This document shows, piece after piece, positions 29,641 through 37,393 of a stretch of DNA of 64,000 bases. The DNA comes from a virus. Both the position numbers and the translations under genes were made by a program. Location: positions 1 through 64,000 of IMG/VR virus record IMGVR_UViG_3300017971_000026, one strand, 5' to 3'. Position 1 is the stretch's first letter, and each line of letters opens with the position of its first letter. Under the pieces are notes generated by a model. The model worked only from the letters and a program-made list of their open reading frames with translations. It was not told the DNA's origin and made no database searches.

Positions 29641-30291
29641 ATGAAGCACACGATCGGGATCACTGACCTCGTCGAGGTCGAGCTTACGCCATGGGGTCGA
29701 TACGCTGTCGGTGCAACGCACGACAGGGCCAGCGCTCGGGCCACGGGTGAAGACCTCCCCGAGAGGATCACGCGGGCGGACGTGACCGTAACCATGCCTC
29801 TGTGGGAGGCAGTCCGCATGCTTGGACCATTCATCGAATCGAGCCTGAAGTTGCCCATGCGAGCGGTCACGGTCACCGTGGCCGAGTCCGAGCGCGCGAA
29901 GGGCCTCGTCGCTCAGCTGCACGAGGAGCGGGAGTGGCGAGTCGCCCAGGGCAAGCTCGCCGACGAGCGACTGATCCTGATCAAGCAGCTCGCCAAGGCT
30001 GTCGGGCTCGGGTCCACCGAGTACTGCGCGCCCGAGGAGTTGGCGCGGCGCGTGATCGAGTACATCGAGGCTGAGGTCCCGCGCGTGCCCAACGACGATG
30101 GCCTGTGGTTCTACGGCTCGCGCGTCGTCGAGGTCATCGGTGGACCGCACTCGATGCGGGTCAAGCACCGCAACGGCCGCGAGACTCCGGTCTGCAAAAT
30201 GCGCGACGAATGGGGCGGACCTGCGCGCCGCGATCCGCGGGTCGAGGGGCCCATGTGCGCGGGCGTCGAGGACGAGGACATGCCGTTCTGA
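29641..30291 (+). CDS. unknown protein, 216 aa
   Basis: Starts M-K-H-T-I-G-I-T-D-L-V-E-V. Helical central part (V-A-Q-L-H-E-E-R-E-W-R, residues 90-120) and a C-terminal segment with 'W-F-Y-G-S-R-V-V-E-V' and acidic end. No motif recognised. Stop overlaps the next start (TGATG). Confidence 0.6.
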   Translation: MKHTIGITDLVEVELTPWGRYAVGATHDRASARATGEDLPERITRADVTVTMPLWEAVRMLGPFIESSLKLPMRAVTVTVAESERAKGLVAQLHEEREWRVAQGKLADERLILIKQLAKAVGLGSTEYCAPEELARRVIEYIEAEVPRVPNDDGLWFYGSRVVEVIGGPHSMRVKHRNGRETPVCKMRDEWGGPARRDPRVEGPMCAGVEDEDMPF

Positions 30292-30884
30292 TGACCGCCA
30301 CAGACCACCACCGCGACCTCGTCGCCCTGGCCATCAACGTGATCGAGTCGTCGACCGCTGATGCGTGGCGCCACCACGGATTCGGACTCCTATCGCTCTA
30401 CGTGACACCCGCTCACCGGATCAACATGTGGTCCGAGGATCTACGGCAGATCCAGCCACACGAGGGCGCCTGGCACACGCGCGGGTCGACCATTCACTCG
30501 ACGGTGCTCGCGGGCTCTGTCTGCAACTCGCGGATCGTCCGGTCGCATCGCGGTACGATGCTCGACGCTTGGGTCGTCCACGACGGCGACCTGATCCCGA
30601 GCGATCGCTACCCTGTCATAGCCAACGTCCGCGAGCCGGCGTCGTTCGGACCGCGGTCTGGCTACCTCACCCAGCGAGGATGCGGACACTGTACCGAGCC
30701 CGGTGTTCGCGGCGCAGTCACCTCGGTCTTGATCATGGGGGTGGGCGAGAAGCCGGCGGAGATCTGGGTGCCGACAGGGACCGAGCCGAAGCGAGCATTC
30801 GACAATAGGTGCAGTGACGAAGTGATCAACCGAGTTCGCGCGAACTCGCTCGTTCTTCTGCGCGAGCAGTCTGATGCGGGCTGA
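30291..30884 (+). CDS. unknown protein, 197 aa
   Basis: Starts M-T-A-T-D-H-H-R-D-L-V-A-L. It contains 'H-G-F-G-L-L-S-L-Y', 'R-G-C-G-H-C-T-E-P-G-V' and a hydrophobic 'V-T-S-V-L-I-M-G-V-G'. A single Cys-x2-Cys is present. No family recognised; coupled to both neighbours. Confidence 0.6.
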   Translation: MTATDHHRDLVALAINVIESSTADAWRHHGFGLLSLYVTPAHRINMWSEDLRQIQPHEGAWHTRGSTIHSTVLAGSVCNSRIVRSHRGTMLDAWVVHDGDLIPSDRYPVIANVREPASFGPRSGYLTQRGCGHCTEPGVRGAVTSVLIMGVGEKPAEIWVPTGTEPKRAFDNRCSDEVINRVRANSLVLLREQSDAG

Positions 30885-31176
30885 CCGGACCCTCTGCATC
30901 GCCGCCGCGTCCGACACGGTCACGGCGGCGCACTTCAAGGGCCGTCACCGCGAGGGCAAGCCGGTCGACCTGTTCGGCCGGCGCTGGACGATCACGAAGC
31001 TGCGCGAGGTCGAGGGCCTCGTGCTCGTCGAGTTGCAGGCGAGCGAGCGCGAGGGGCCGATCATGTGCTCGAAGTGCGGGTCGTTCGAGTGGGACACGCC
31101 CGGTGGCCCGGGGATCTACGAGTGCCAGGGCTGTCCGCACCGGGGCCCCGGGCTCGATGGCGGCGTGCTGTTCTAG
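30874..31176 (+). CDS. zinc-ribbon protein, 100 aa
   Basis: Starts M-R-A-D-R-T-L-C-I-A-A-A-S-D. The C-terminal third is a zinc ribbon: C-S-K-C-G (C-x2-C) and C-Q-G-C-P (C-x2-C) 20 residues later. The N-terminal part contains 'F-G-R-R-W-T-I-T-K-L'. Such small proteins often bind DNA or RNA polymerase, but nothing specific can be claimed. Confidence 0.6.
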   Translation: MRADRTLCIAAASDTVTAAHFKGRHREGKPVDLFGRRWTITKLREVEGLVLVELQASEREGPIMCSKCGSFEWDTPGGPGIYECQGCPHRGPGLDGGVLF

Positions 31177-31212
31177 GGAAGCGATCGGCGCGGCCGTAGG
31201 TAGAGATCGCCG
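31176..31212 (+). promoter_or_regulatory. class A promoter
   Basis: GGGAAGCG (31176-31183), 15 bases, GGTAGA (31199-31204), eight bases to ATG at 31213. The -35 starts on the last base of the upstream stop codon. Confidence 0.75.
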
Positions 31213-31524
31213 ATGACCAAGAAGCCTGACCCCGCAACCGTCGCCTACGACTCGAAGAAGGGCGCCGAGCGCAGCGCTCGGATCGAAGCCCGGATCGAGA
31301 CCCTCGGCACCTACAAGGGATGGGCCGCCAACGCCGAGGCGAGCGCGCTCCGATGGGCGCTCGCGCGGCTCGAGTTCGTCGAGGCGAAGCTCGCGTCCGA
31401 GCCTCGGATCTCGCAGGCGCGCGCGGCCGCGATCATCGAAGCGTGGCTGGTCGACGGTGCCCGCAATCACGACGGTCGGCCAGTCCTCGACGGGCTCGAC
31501 CTCGACGGACTGGGGATCGGGTGA
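31213..31524 (+). CDS. unknown helical protein, 103 aa
   Basis: Starts M-T-K-K-P-D-P-A-T-V-A-Y-D. Two long helices rich in Ala, Arg and Glu, acidic C-terminus with L-D-G-L-D-L-D-G-L. No family recognised. Confidence 0.55.
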   Translation: MTKKPDPATVAYDSKKGAERSARIEARIETLGTYKGWAANAEASALRWALARLEFVEAKLASEPRISQARAAAIIEAWLVDGARNHDGRPVLDGLDLDGLGIG

Positions 31525-31586
31525 TTGGCGCGACCCTCGTCTCGGCAATGGACCAGGCGAGGGCTCGGATCGCTCGGCGGGGATGA
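31521..31586 (+). CDS. micro-ORF, 21 aa (doubtful)
   Basis: GTG overlapping the previous stop (GTGA), coding one amphipathic helix (M-D-Q-A-R-A-R-I-A-R-R-G at its end). Supported only by the overlap pattern, which is the rule in this genome. Confidence 0.3.
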   Translation: MIGATLVSAMDQARARIARRG

Positions 31587-31622
31587 CCGTCGGTGGACTA
31601 GATCTCCGCCACGCTCCTGGGG

Positions 31623-31706
31623 TAGAACGAGAAAAGCCAAGGCGGTGAGACGCCAAGGCTCGTGGGGTCAGCCGGCTCCATGGACTTCAAACAAGGAGGG
31701 CCCGAC
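31623..31706 (+). promoter_or_regulatory. putative promoter and structured leader
   Basis: TAGAAC (31623-31628) with six bases would start RNA at 31635, the first base of a hairpin AGCC-AA-GGCG / CGCC-AA-GGCT (31635-31660). AGGAGG (31694-31699) then precedes the GTG at 31707. This is one of the few leadered starts in the window; the box is a weak match to class B. Confidence 0.4.
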
Positions 31707-31973
31707 GTGGCCGAAGATACCACGCCCGACGAGGGCGACAAGACCGAAGGCGAGCGTTGCGACGTCTGCCTGCGGATCCGCATCACGAGCGAGGAACTCA
31801 AGCCCCATGAGGGCAAGACGATCACGGAGATCGAGGCCGTGATCGGAAAACGCTGCTGGTCGCCCGGATCGGGCCCCTGCGTCAGTCTCGGCTGGGCGCG
31901 CGTCCGCAAGCTCGAGAACTTGATCCGCTCCGCGATTGACGACCGATCGAGGCCGGGGCCACACGATGGGTGA
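31707..31973 (+). CDS. putative zinc-binding protein, 88 aa
   Basis: GTG chosen because AGGAGG lies at ideal distance; an upstream in-frame ATG (31680) lacks one. Acidic N-terminus, 'C-D-V-C-L-R-I-R' then 'R-C-W-S-P-G-S-G-P-C', a C-x2-C plus two Cys set. Immediately precedes and overlaps the replication initiator, so a role in replication control is plausible. Confidence 0.55.
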   Translation: MAEDTTPDEGDKTEGERCDVCLRIRITSEELKPHEGKTITEIEAVIGKRCWSPGSGPCVSLGWARVRKLENLIRSAIDDRSRPGPHDG

Positions 31974-33090
31974 GTGGTCAGCGCCAGTCGATCGCTGGGT
32001 CAGGAGGGCCAAGGGCGTCGACGGCAAGATGCTCGGCGCACCGGCGAGGCTCCTCCTCGACGACCTCTGGTCGAAGGCCGACGCCCCGAGCAAGCGCGAC
32101 CCCGAGGCCCATGTCTTCGTCTACGGCGAGTGGATCACCGTCGGTGAGATCGCCCGTGACTTCGAGTGCGCCGATCGCACGATCCGCACGCAGTTCGCGC
32201 AGATATTCAATGCTGGACTCGCCAAGAAGGGTCGCGGGGTCAACAACCACGGCCGCGAGGTCGACGGGATCTGGCTCGCCAACGTGCCCTCGGCCGGATG
32301 GTTTGATCCGCCGACCCGGATCAAATCGTCCGATCAAACCATCCACGATCGCGGATCAAACCATCCGGCTGCCCGGATCAAATCGTCCGGGGACGCGGAT
32401 CAAACCATCCACGAAAACGGATCATTTAATCCGCACGATCGGCAAAAAACGTCCGCCAACCCGGATCAAATGATCCGCGCCTATAAGGAAGACCCAATTA
32501 ACCCAATTGGACCCGATCAGACCCGATCGCGCGAGGCCGGGCAGGCCGGCCTGTTCGGTGACGAGCCAGTGGTGGAGGAGACTGCACCTGGTGAGTCCGT
32601 CACCCCTGCGAAGATCCGGGCCTGGTGGGACGAGGTCTTCGTGCCGCTGCGCGCCGAGACACTCGACCGATACCGGACGGGATCTGCGCAGCCGATCGCA
32701 TGCTCGAAATCCAGGATGGCGGCGCTGCGCAAGCGCATCGCCGAGACCTGCCCTGGGGTGCCGTGGACAGATCCGACCCCCGGTGTCGACGGCGTCCGCG
32801 AGCAGCTGACCCACGTCGTGCGCAACGCAGCGGCTAGGGTCCACGAGCATCGTGGAGGAGAGACCTCGTGGGGGTGGAACTCGCTCGACGCGATCCAGCC
32901 GAAGCACTGGACGGCCGAGAAGAACTTCACCCGGTACTACGAGGCACCACCTGCCGACGACAGCGACGGGAAGCCTCCGCCCGATGTCGAGGTAATCGGC
33001 GGCGTGGTCCAATACCCTCGAGCCGACGCGACGAACTACGGCACCGGCACCGCCTACGGCGACCCACGGAGGCGACGCCGCGATGACTGA
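31966..33090 (+). CDS. replication initiator (lambda O-like) carrying the origin
   Basis: 374 aa. Residues 15-110 form a winged-helix DNA-binding domain ('I-T-V-G-E-I-A-R-D-F-E-C-A-D-R-T-I-R', then 'G-L-A-K-K-G-R-G-V-N-N'). Residues 112-172 are low-complexity and encoded by 22-bp iterons. The C-terminal domain (from T-P-A-K-I-R-A-W-W-D-E) would contact the helicase loader or helicase. Initiator with internal origin followed by a DnaB gene is the lambda O/P and P22 18/12 arrangement. ATG 31966 overlaps the upstream stop by eight bases. Confidence 0.75.
   Translation: MGEWSAPVDRWVRRAKGVDGKMLGAPARLLLDDLWSKADAPSKRDPEAHVFVYGEWITVGEIARDFECADRTIRTQFAQIFNAGLAKKGRGVNNHGREVDGIWLANVPSAGWFDPPTRIKSSDQTIHDRGSNHPAARIKSSGDADQTIHENGSFNPHDRQKTSANPDQMIRAYKEDPINPIGPDQTRSREAGQAGLFGDEPVVEETAPGESVTPAKIRAWWDEVFVPLRAETLDRYRTGSAQPIACSKSRMAALRKRIAETCPGVPWTDPTPGVDGVREQLTHVVRNAAARVHEHRGGETSWGWNSLDAIQPKHWTAEKNFTRYYEAPPADDSDGKPPPDVEVIGGVVQYPRADATNYGTGTAYGDPRRRRRDD
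32296..32476 (+). repeat. origin iterons, 22-bp spacing
   Basis: Copies of GGATCAAAYSRTCC start at 32318, 32331, 32353, 32375, 32397, 32419, (degenerate) 32441 and 32463, plus an inverted copy at 32296-32309. From 32331 to 32463 every copy is 22 bases apart, about two helical turns. 22 is not a multiple of three, so the protein repeats shift frame: selection is on DNA. An A+T-rich stretch (about 32441-32512) follows and would suit strand opening. Confidence 0.8.
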
Positions 33091-34594
33091 CCACGGCCTG
33101 CCCCACAACCCGGCGGCCGAGCTCGCCTGCGTCGCGGCGATCTACGCCCGAGGAGTCCCGGGCCTCGACCAGGTCGTCGCCGAGGTCCGAGACGCCGACG
33201 CGTTTCTCAACCCGAGGAACCAGGCGCTCTTCGCAGCGATGCTCGCCTGCGCTGACGCCGGCGAGCCGATCGCCGATGACCAGATCGTGAGCGAGCTTCG
33301 TCGCCTCGGTGACTTCGACCGTCTCGGCGGGGCGTCGGTCTTCGAGTACCTGCGATCCGGGATCACCACGAGGACCACCGACGCTGCGAAGGCCGTGCGC
33401 CGGGACTACATGCGCCGGCAGCTGTTCACCCAGCTGCGCGAGGTGAGCGAACGGCCGCTGCACGACGACGACGTCGCCGCCTCGATCAACGCAGCTCGAC
33501 AGGTCCTCGACCGGCTCGAGCAGGACCAGGCCCGCAAGCGGGTTTCGATCCGCGACGCGGTGGCCGAGACGCGTGAGGAGCTCTACGCCGACCCCAGCGA
33601 GTTGACTGGCCACGTCCCGCTCGGCTTCGCGTCGATCGACGAGTACGCCGGAGCCCCCGAGCCCGGCGACCTGGTGATACTCGGCGCCGAGTCAGGCACC
33701 GGCAAGACGGCCGCGCTGCTCAGCTGGATCCGCAACGGCGTCCTGGACTGGCACGAGAACCTCGGCCGCTACCGACCGAGGGCCATGCCGATCCCGGCGC
33801 TCATGTTCAGCGGCGAGATGCTTCTGCCCAAGCTGGTCCGCCGCTGGCTCTCGGACATGGCTGGGATCGACGGACGGGATCTTCGTGGCCGGCTCGACCC
33901 CGAGTGGCTGGAGGCGAAGCGCGGTCGGGTCACGCACCGGGAGATCGTCGACCGCGAGCTCGACATCCTCGCCGCCTGCGCGATCGAACTCGCGGACCCG
34001 CGGGCGTCGACGTCGATCGACGGGATCGCGGCAGAGGCTCGAGCTTGGCGCACCGCGATGGTCTCGAAGTACGGGGCCAAGTCGCCGGGGCTGATCGGCG
34101 TCGACTTCCTGCAGCTCGTCGACCCGCCGTCGGGCCTCGCTCGGAACATCCGCAGCGACGAGCGCGAGGAGGCGAAGGCGAAGGCACTCAAGCGCCTCGC
34201 CATGGGCACAGGAACCGTCGTCACCGCGCTCTCGCAGCTGACCGTTCCGAAGGGCGCCGAGGGTGAGCGTCCTCGGGTCTCGTGGATCCGCGGGTCGAAG
34301 GGGATCCGCAACGCGGCGGACCGGATCTACCTGCTCCATCGGCCGTGGATCCACGACCCCAACGTCAGCGACCGCGAGGCCGAGTACCAGCACCTGCGGG
34401 GACTCGCCAATGAGGGCCGGCTCGGCGATCAGGGCAAGCGCTTTCGCGGGCTCGAGCACGCTCGGCACTACGCCGAGGTCGGGATCGCCAAGGGTCGAGA
34501 CGGCGCGGCGTTCCGCTGGCTGCCGCTGGACTTCGCGCCCGAGTACACGCGCTTCCTCGACTGGTCGGGAAGCGAACACCAGGCCAACGGGTAG
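33083..34594 (+). CDS. DnaB-like replicative helicase
   Basis: 503 aa. N-terminal helical domain (P-A-A-E-L-A-C-V-A-A-I-Y-A at residues 10-22, 'Y-L-R-S-G-I' about 90), linker helix, then a RecA-like core: 'G-A-E-S-G-T-G-K-T-A' (Walker A, about 200), 'F-S-G-E-M' (H1a-like), 'G-V-D-F-L-Q-L-V' (Walker B), 'A-L-S-Q-L' and 'R-G-S-K-G-I-R-N-A-A-D' with the DnaB arginine-finger region. It unwinds the phage fork 5'-3'. ATG overlaps the initiator gene by eight bases; its TAG lies in the next class A -10. Confidence 0.9.
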   Translation: MTDHGLPHNPAAELACVAAIYARGVPGLDQVVAEVRDADAFLNPRNQALFAAMLACADAGEPIADDQIVSELRRLGDFDRLGGASVFEYLRSGITTRTTDAAKAVRRDYMRRQLFTQLREVSERPLHDDDVAASINAARQVLDRLEQDQARKRVSIRDAVAETREELYADPSELTGHVPLGFASIDEYAGAPEPGDLVILGAESGTGKTAALLSWIRNGVLDWHENLGRYRPRAMPIPALMFSGEMLLPKLVRRWLSDMAGIDGRDLRGRLDPEWLEAKRGRVTHREIVDRELDILAACAIELADPRASTSIDGIAAEARAWRTAMVSKYGAKSPGLIGVDFLQLVDPPSGLARNIRSDEREEAKAKALKRLAMGTGTVVTALSQLTVPKGAEGERPRVSWIRGSKGIRNAADRIYLLHRPWIHDPNVSDREAEYQHLRGLANEGRLGDQGKRFRGLEHARHYAEVGIAKGRDGAAFRWLPLDFAPEYTRFLDWSGSEHQANG

Positions 34595-34601
34595 GACCGA
34601 C
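34567..34601 (+). promoter_or_regulatory. class A promoter overlapping the dnaB end
   Basis: GGGAAGCG (34567-34574), 15 bases, GGTAGG (34590-34595), six bases to ATG at 34602. The helicase stop is inside the -10. Confidence 0.8.
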
Positions 34602-34790
34602 ATGAGCGAGAAAATCAGCACCGTCACGATCGCGCGCCAGGCCGAGGGCATGGCCAAGGCTATGGGCCTTGACCCGACCGAGGCGGCGGTCCGACTCACC
34701 GCCGAGAACATCCGGCGCGGCGTTTCCGTCGAGTCCACGACCCGGCCGGTCCCCGCGGGAAAGCTTCGCGATCCGGAGTTCGACCAGTGA
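34602..34790 (+). CDS. small protein, 62 aa
   Basis: Starts M-S-E-K-I-S-T-V-T-I-A-R-Q-A-E-G-M-A. Two short helices and a polar tail ending P-E-F-D-Q. Size and layout would suit a ribbon-helix-helix or helicase-associated factor, but no family is recognised. Confidence 0.55.
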   Translation: MSEKISTVTIARQAEGMAKAMGLDPTEAAVRLTAENIRRGVSVESTTRPVPAGKLRDPEFDQ

Positions 34791-35134
34791 CCGACCCGCC
34801 CGTCTCCGACGCCGACCTCGGGCCGAACCTCGAAGCCGAACTCGCCCGGCTGTCGCCGGCGCAGCGCCAACGCTACGACGCGTGGATCTGCGCGTACAAA
34901 ATCGAGTGGGACCGCGAGTGTCTGCGGCGAGCTGCTCAAGCCGATCGCATCCTGGCGCTCCGGTCGGACCTCGCAGCGTCTAAACAGGATTTTCGCGACA
35001 AACTCCGAGAGGGCGCCGAGGGCTTCGTAGTGCTGGCCCTCGTCGCGATCGGAATCGCCGGGACCGGCGGTGTCTGCATCGGGATCCTACTCGCGCTTGT
35101 CCGCGCAGGCTGGCGCGCAGGGGCAACGTTGTGA
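34787..35134 (+). CDS. membrane protein with C-terminal anchor, 115 aa
   Basis: GTG overlapping the previous stop (GTGA). Residues 1-80 are charged and helical (L-S-P-A-Q-R-Q-R-Y-D-A-W-I-C); residues 83-108 are a strong membrane segment (V-V-L-A-L-V-A-I-G-I-A-G-T-G-G-V). A tail-anchored protein facing the cytoplasm is expected. Function unknown. Confidence 0.6.
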   Translation: MTDPPVSDADLGPNLEAELARLSPAQRQRYDAWICAYKIEWDRECLRRAAQADRILALRSDLAASKQDFRDKLREGAEGFVVLALVAIGIAGTGGVCIGILLALVRAGWRAGATL

Positions 35135-35397
35135 GCGTCCACGAGCAGCAGACCCTCGGCCTGCCCGTCGTCCAGCGCGAGGCCCTCGCCGCGATCATGC
35201 GCGGCGGTCCGCTGACGAAGCGCGAGTCGACGCGGCTCCGCCACCGGACCGGCTACGCGCAGATCACATTCCGCGGCAAGCCGATCGCCAACGCGGTGAT
35301 CCGCGAGTTGGCCGCGAGGGCTCGCGCCGCTGAGTTGCCGACGTTCACGCGCCGACCGGCCCCGCTCGCGGCGCTTTCGATCGGGGCAGCACGGTGA
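35131..35397 (+). CDS. unknown protein, 88 aa
   Basis: GTG overlapping the previous stop. Starts M-S-V-H-E-Q-Q-T-L-G-L-P-V-V-Q-R-E-A-L-A-A-I; N-terminal part looks like a small helix-turn-helix (L-T-K-R-E-S-T-R-L-R-H-R-T-G). No firm family. Confidence 0.55.
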   Translation: MSVHEQQTLGLPVVQREALAAIMRGGPLTKRESTRLRHRTGYAQITFRGKPIANAVIRELAARARAAELPTFTRRPAPLAALSIGAAR

Positions 35398-35684
35398 GCG
35401 CCTCCGGCACGCCGGCGAAGTGTGAGTGCGGGACCGAGGGCCCGTCACGAGGACCGAAGGCGATCGCCCGCGGATGGACATGCGACCGACGGAGCGCGGG
35501 CGGATCGACGTGGACCTGCTCGGCTTGCTCGACCGCGCGTCGTGCCGAGCGAGCACGGCTGCGCGCCGAGGAGCGGGCGCTCCGCGAACTCGACCGGCAG
35601 TCGGACGACGAGATCCGCGAAGCACTCCCGCCCGAGTTGCGCGCCTCGCTCGGACTCCTGCTCGGGTTTAGGTTGCGCCGATGA
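35394..35684 (+). CDS. small Cys-containing protein, 96 aa
   Basis: GTG overlapping the previous stop. Residues 10-45 contain C-E-C, C-D-R and C-S-A-C (likely zinc site); the remainder is a highly charged helix (E-R-A-R-L-R-A-E-E-R-A-L-R). No family recognised. Confidence 0.55.
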   Translation: MSASGTPAKCECGTEGPSRGPKAIARGWTCDRRSAGGSTWTCSACSTARRAERARLRAEERALRELDRQSDDEIREALPPELRASLGLLLGFRLRR

Positions 35685-36208
35685 CGCGGTGTCGCCCAGA
35701 GACCCGAGCCCGCGCGGTGCTTGCGCTGCTCGATCCATGGCTTGATCGTGTCGATCGCGGGCTCGGGTTCGGCGACGTGGACCTCGCACGCACGAGGAGC
35801 CGCCTGGGTTCGCTCGTGCACCGAGTTCGGGCCGTCGCAGTGCGAGGGGAGCACCCCGATCTGGTCGGGCTCACAATCGATTCTCGTGCGTCGTCTCGAC
35901 ATGCCGCGATCGACGCGCTCTTGAGCTTCGCGCGAAGCTCGCACGCTCCTGGGATCTCGCCGGCTGAGGTCGAGGCGAAGACATCCGAGCTGACGTCCGC
36001 CGAGGACGCCGCGTTCGAGGACGGATCGCTGTTCGTTCAGCGGCTCCTCGAACAGATTCGACGCGCCCCGGCCCGGGCGGTCGCGGGCCGCTTCGACCTC
36101 GACGAGCCTGTCGACCTCGGGCCCAACCCCGCCAACGTCGTCAGGATGCCCGGCGTAACCTCCGACCAGGCGCGAGCGATGACCGACCGCGTCATGGGGG
36201 CCTCGTGA
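35681..36208 (+). CDS. unknown helical protein, 175 aa
   Basis: ATG overlapping the previous stop (ATGA). Starts M-T-R-C-R-P-E-T-R-A; Arg/Ala-rich helical protein. C-terminal 'P-G-V-T-S-D-Q-A-R-A-M-T-D-R-V' . No family recognised. Confidence 0.55.
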   Translation: MTRCRPETRARAVLALLDPWLDRVDRGLGFGDVDLARTRSRLGSLVHRVRAVAVRGEHPDLVGLTIDSRASSRHAAIDALLSFARSSHAPGISPAEVEAKTSELTSAEDAAFEDGSLFVQRLLEQIRRAPARAVAGRFDLDEPVDLGPNPANVVRMPGVTSDQARAMTDRVMGAS

Positions 36209-36265
36209 CCCGCCGACGGCCCCGCTTGCAACGCGAGCGCTGGGGCGCAACCCTACGGGTGCGCG

Positions 36266-36526
36266 ATGCCGATCAGGATCACAGTGCCGGAGGTTGCAAC
36301 CGTGCGCGCGGGCTGGCGCCGCTGCGCAAGGCGAAGGGCAAAGGACGTCGCCGAGCTGGCCCGGCAGCTGGGGGTGACTCGCCAGTACCTCAGCCGGATC
36401 CTCAACGGCCAGACGCAGACCATGCCGGCGTGGATCTATATGGCGCTCTGCGCAAAACTCGAGATCGATCCACTCAAACACCTGACCACCAAGGAGCCAC
36501 CATGGCTGCAACGATCACCCAACTGA
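36266..36526 (+). CDS. XRE-family (Cro/CI-like) DNA-binding regulator
   Basis: 86 aa. Residues 25-50 are a helix-turn-helix: 'K-D-V-A-E-L-A-R-Q-L-G-V-T-R-Q-Y-L-S-R-I', then 'L-N-G-Q-T'. Single-domain size fits Cro-like regulators. A TACGGG box six bases before the ATG is a poor class B match. It overlaps the next gene by 25 bases. With no integrase in the window, it more likely times replication genes than maintains lysogeny. Confidence 0.75.
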   Translation: MPIRITVPEVATVRAGWRRCARRRAKDVAELARQLGVTRQYLSRILNGQTQTMPAWIYMALCAKLEIDPLKHLTTKEPPWLQRSPN

Positions 36527-37170
36527 ACCCCAACAAGATGACCGCCTCCGAACAAACCCAGACCTACGCCCGCTGCTATGTCGTGCTCTACACGATCGAG
36601 GACATGCGGGAGAAGCTCGTCGCCGAACGCGGCCGGCGACTCAACGACTTCAAGGAGCGGCTGTCCGCCGCGACCAAGGCGTACCGCGAGCCCCTGCGCG
36701 ACGAGGACAACCGGACGGCCTCGCAGAAGGTGCGCGCTCAGCTGTTCCTCGACTGCATGGATGGCGTCGCTGAGCGCGACGCCATCAACAGCGAGAAGAA
36801 AGAGGAACTCGGCGAGATCGACGGCAAGATCAAGAAGCTCGACGAGGTCAAGGCCGAGGCCCGGGCCGCGCGCAAGGGCGACGGGAACCAGACCAAGATG
36901 TTCGACGACGAGGCCGAAGGCGCGATCCCCCACATGTCGTGGGCGACGCCAGGGTCGCGGACGGTCCTCTACTCCGCGCTGCTGACGATCGAGAAGCTCG
37001 GCGACGCGCTGGACCCGAGCCAGGCCGACCTGCTCGCAGACCTGGCCTCGGCGCAGACGGGGGAGATGGACTTCGGCCTCGAGCCCTCCGAGGCGATCGA
37101 GCAGGACGTCGACGACGAGATCGATGAAGACGAAGACGACGAGGCCGAGGAGACCGACCCCGAGTTCTAG
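36502..37170 (+). CDS. recombination-associated protein with acidic tail
   Basis: 222 aa. ATG preceded by AAGGAG at good distance. Helical, probably coiled-coil in residues 25-120 (L-N-D-F-K-E-R-L-S-A-A-T-K, E-E-L-G-E-I-D-G-K-I-K-K-L). The last 25 residues are nearly all Asp/Glu and end D-P-E-F, resembling acidic tips of single-strand-binding proteins. It precedes the RecE-like and RecT genes, so an SSB-like or nuclease-modulating role is plausible. A strong terminator follows. Confidence 0.6.
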   Translation: MAATITQLNPNKMTASEQTQTYARCYVVLYTIEDMREKLVAERGRRLNDFKERLSAATKAYREPLRDEDNRTASQKVRAQLFLDCMDGVAERDAINSEKKEELGEIDGKIKKLDEVKAEARAARKGDGNQTKMFDDEAEGAIPHMSWATPGSRTVLYSALLTIEKLGDALDPSQADLLADLASAQTGEMDFGLEPSEAIEQDVDDEIDEDEDDEAEETDPEF

Positions 37171-37190
37171 CGATCGGTGTGCTGCTCGCG

Positions 37191-37222
37191 GGCGTGGCGG
37201 CTTCGGTCGTCGCGCCTTTTTT
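37191..37222 (+). terminator. intrinsic terminator
   Basis: 11-bp stem (37191-37201 / 37206-37216, three G-U pairs) closed by a TTCG tetraloop and followed by six T. It ends the initiator-to-36502 transcription unit and directly precedes a class A promoter. Confidence 0.85.
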
Positions 37223-37223
37223 C

Positions 37224-37258
37224 GGGAAGCGGACACCGGGGTCGCGGGTAGTTCGATC
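37224..37258 (+). promoter_or_regulatory. class A promoter
   Basis: GGGAAGCG (37224-37231), 15 bases, GGTAGT (37247-37252), six bases to ATG at 37259. Two bases after the terminator T run. Confidence 0.8.
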
Positions 37259-37393
37259 ATGGACATCGACCTCGACGGGCTCTTTCTCGCACTACTGGCC
37301 ATGGTGACCCTGATCGTGATGGTCGTGGTCGCAGGGACCGTCGCACATGGCCTCGGCTATCTGCCCGCTGATGGGTCACACCGTGGTGACTGA
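37259..37393 (+). CDS. small membrane protein, 44 aa
   Basis: Starts M-D-I-D-L-D-G-L-F-L-A-L-L at a class A leaderless position. One membrane segment (L-L-A-M-V-T-L-I-V-M-V-V-V-A-G). First gene of the recombination operon, overlapping the nuclease start. Function unknown. Confidence 0.6.
   Translation: MDIDLDGLFLALLAMVTLIVMVVVAGTVAHGLGYLPADGSHRGD

Noticed and set aside
36205-36501. GTG start at 36205 extending the 36502 gene by 99 codons
   Set aside because: That stretch is the other frame of the XRE regulator, is Arg/Pro-rich, and the ATG at 36502 has a clear AAGGAG.
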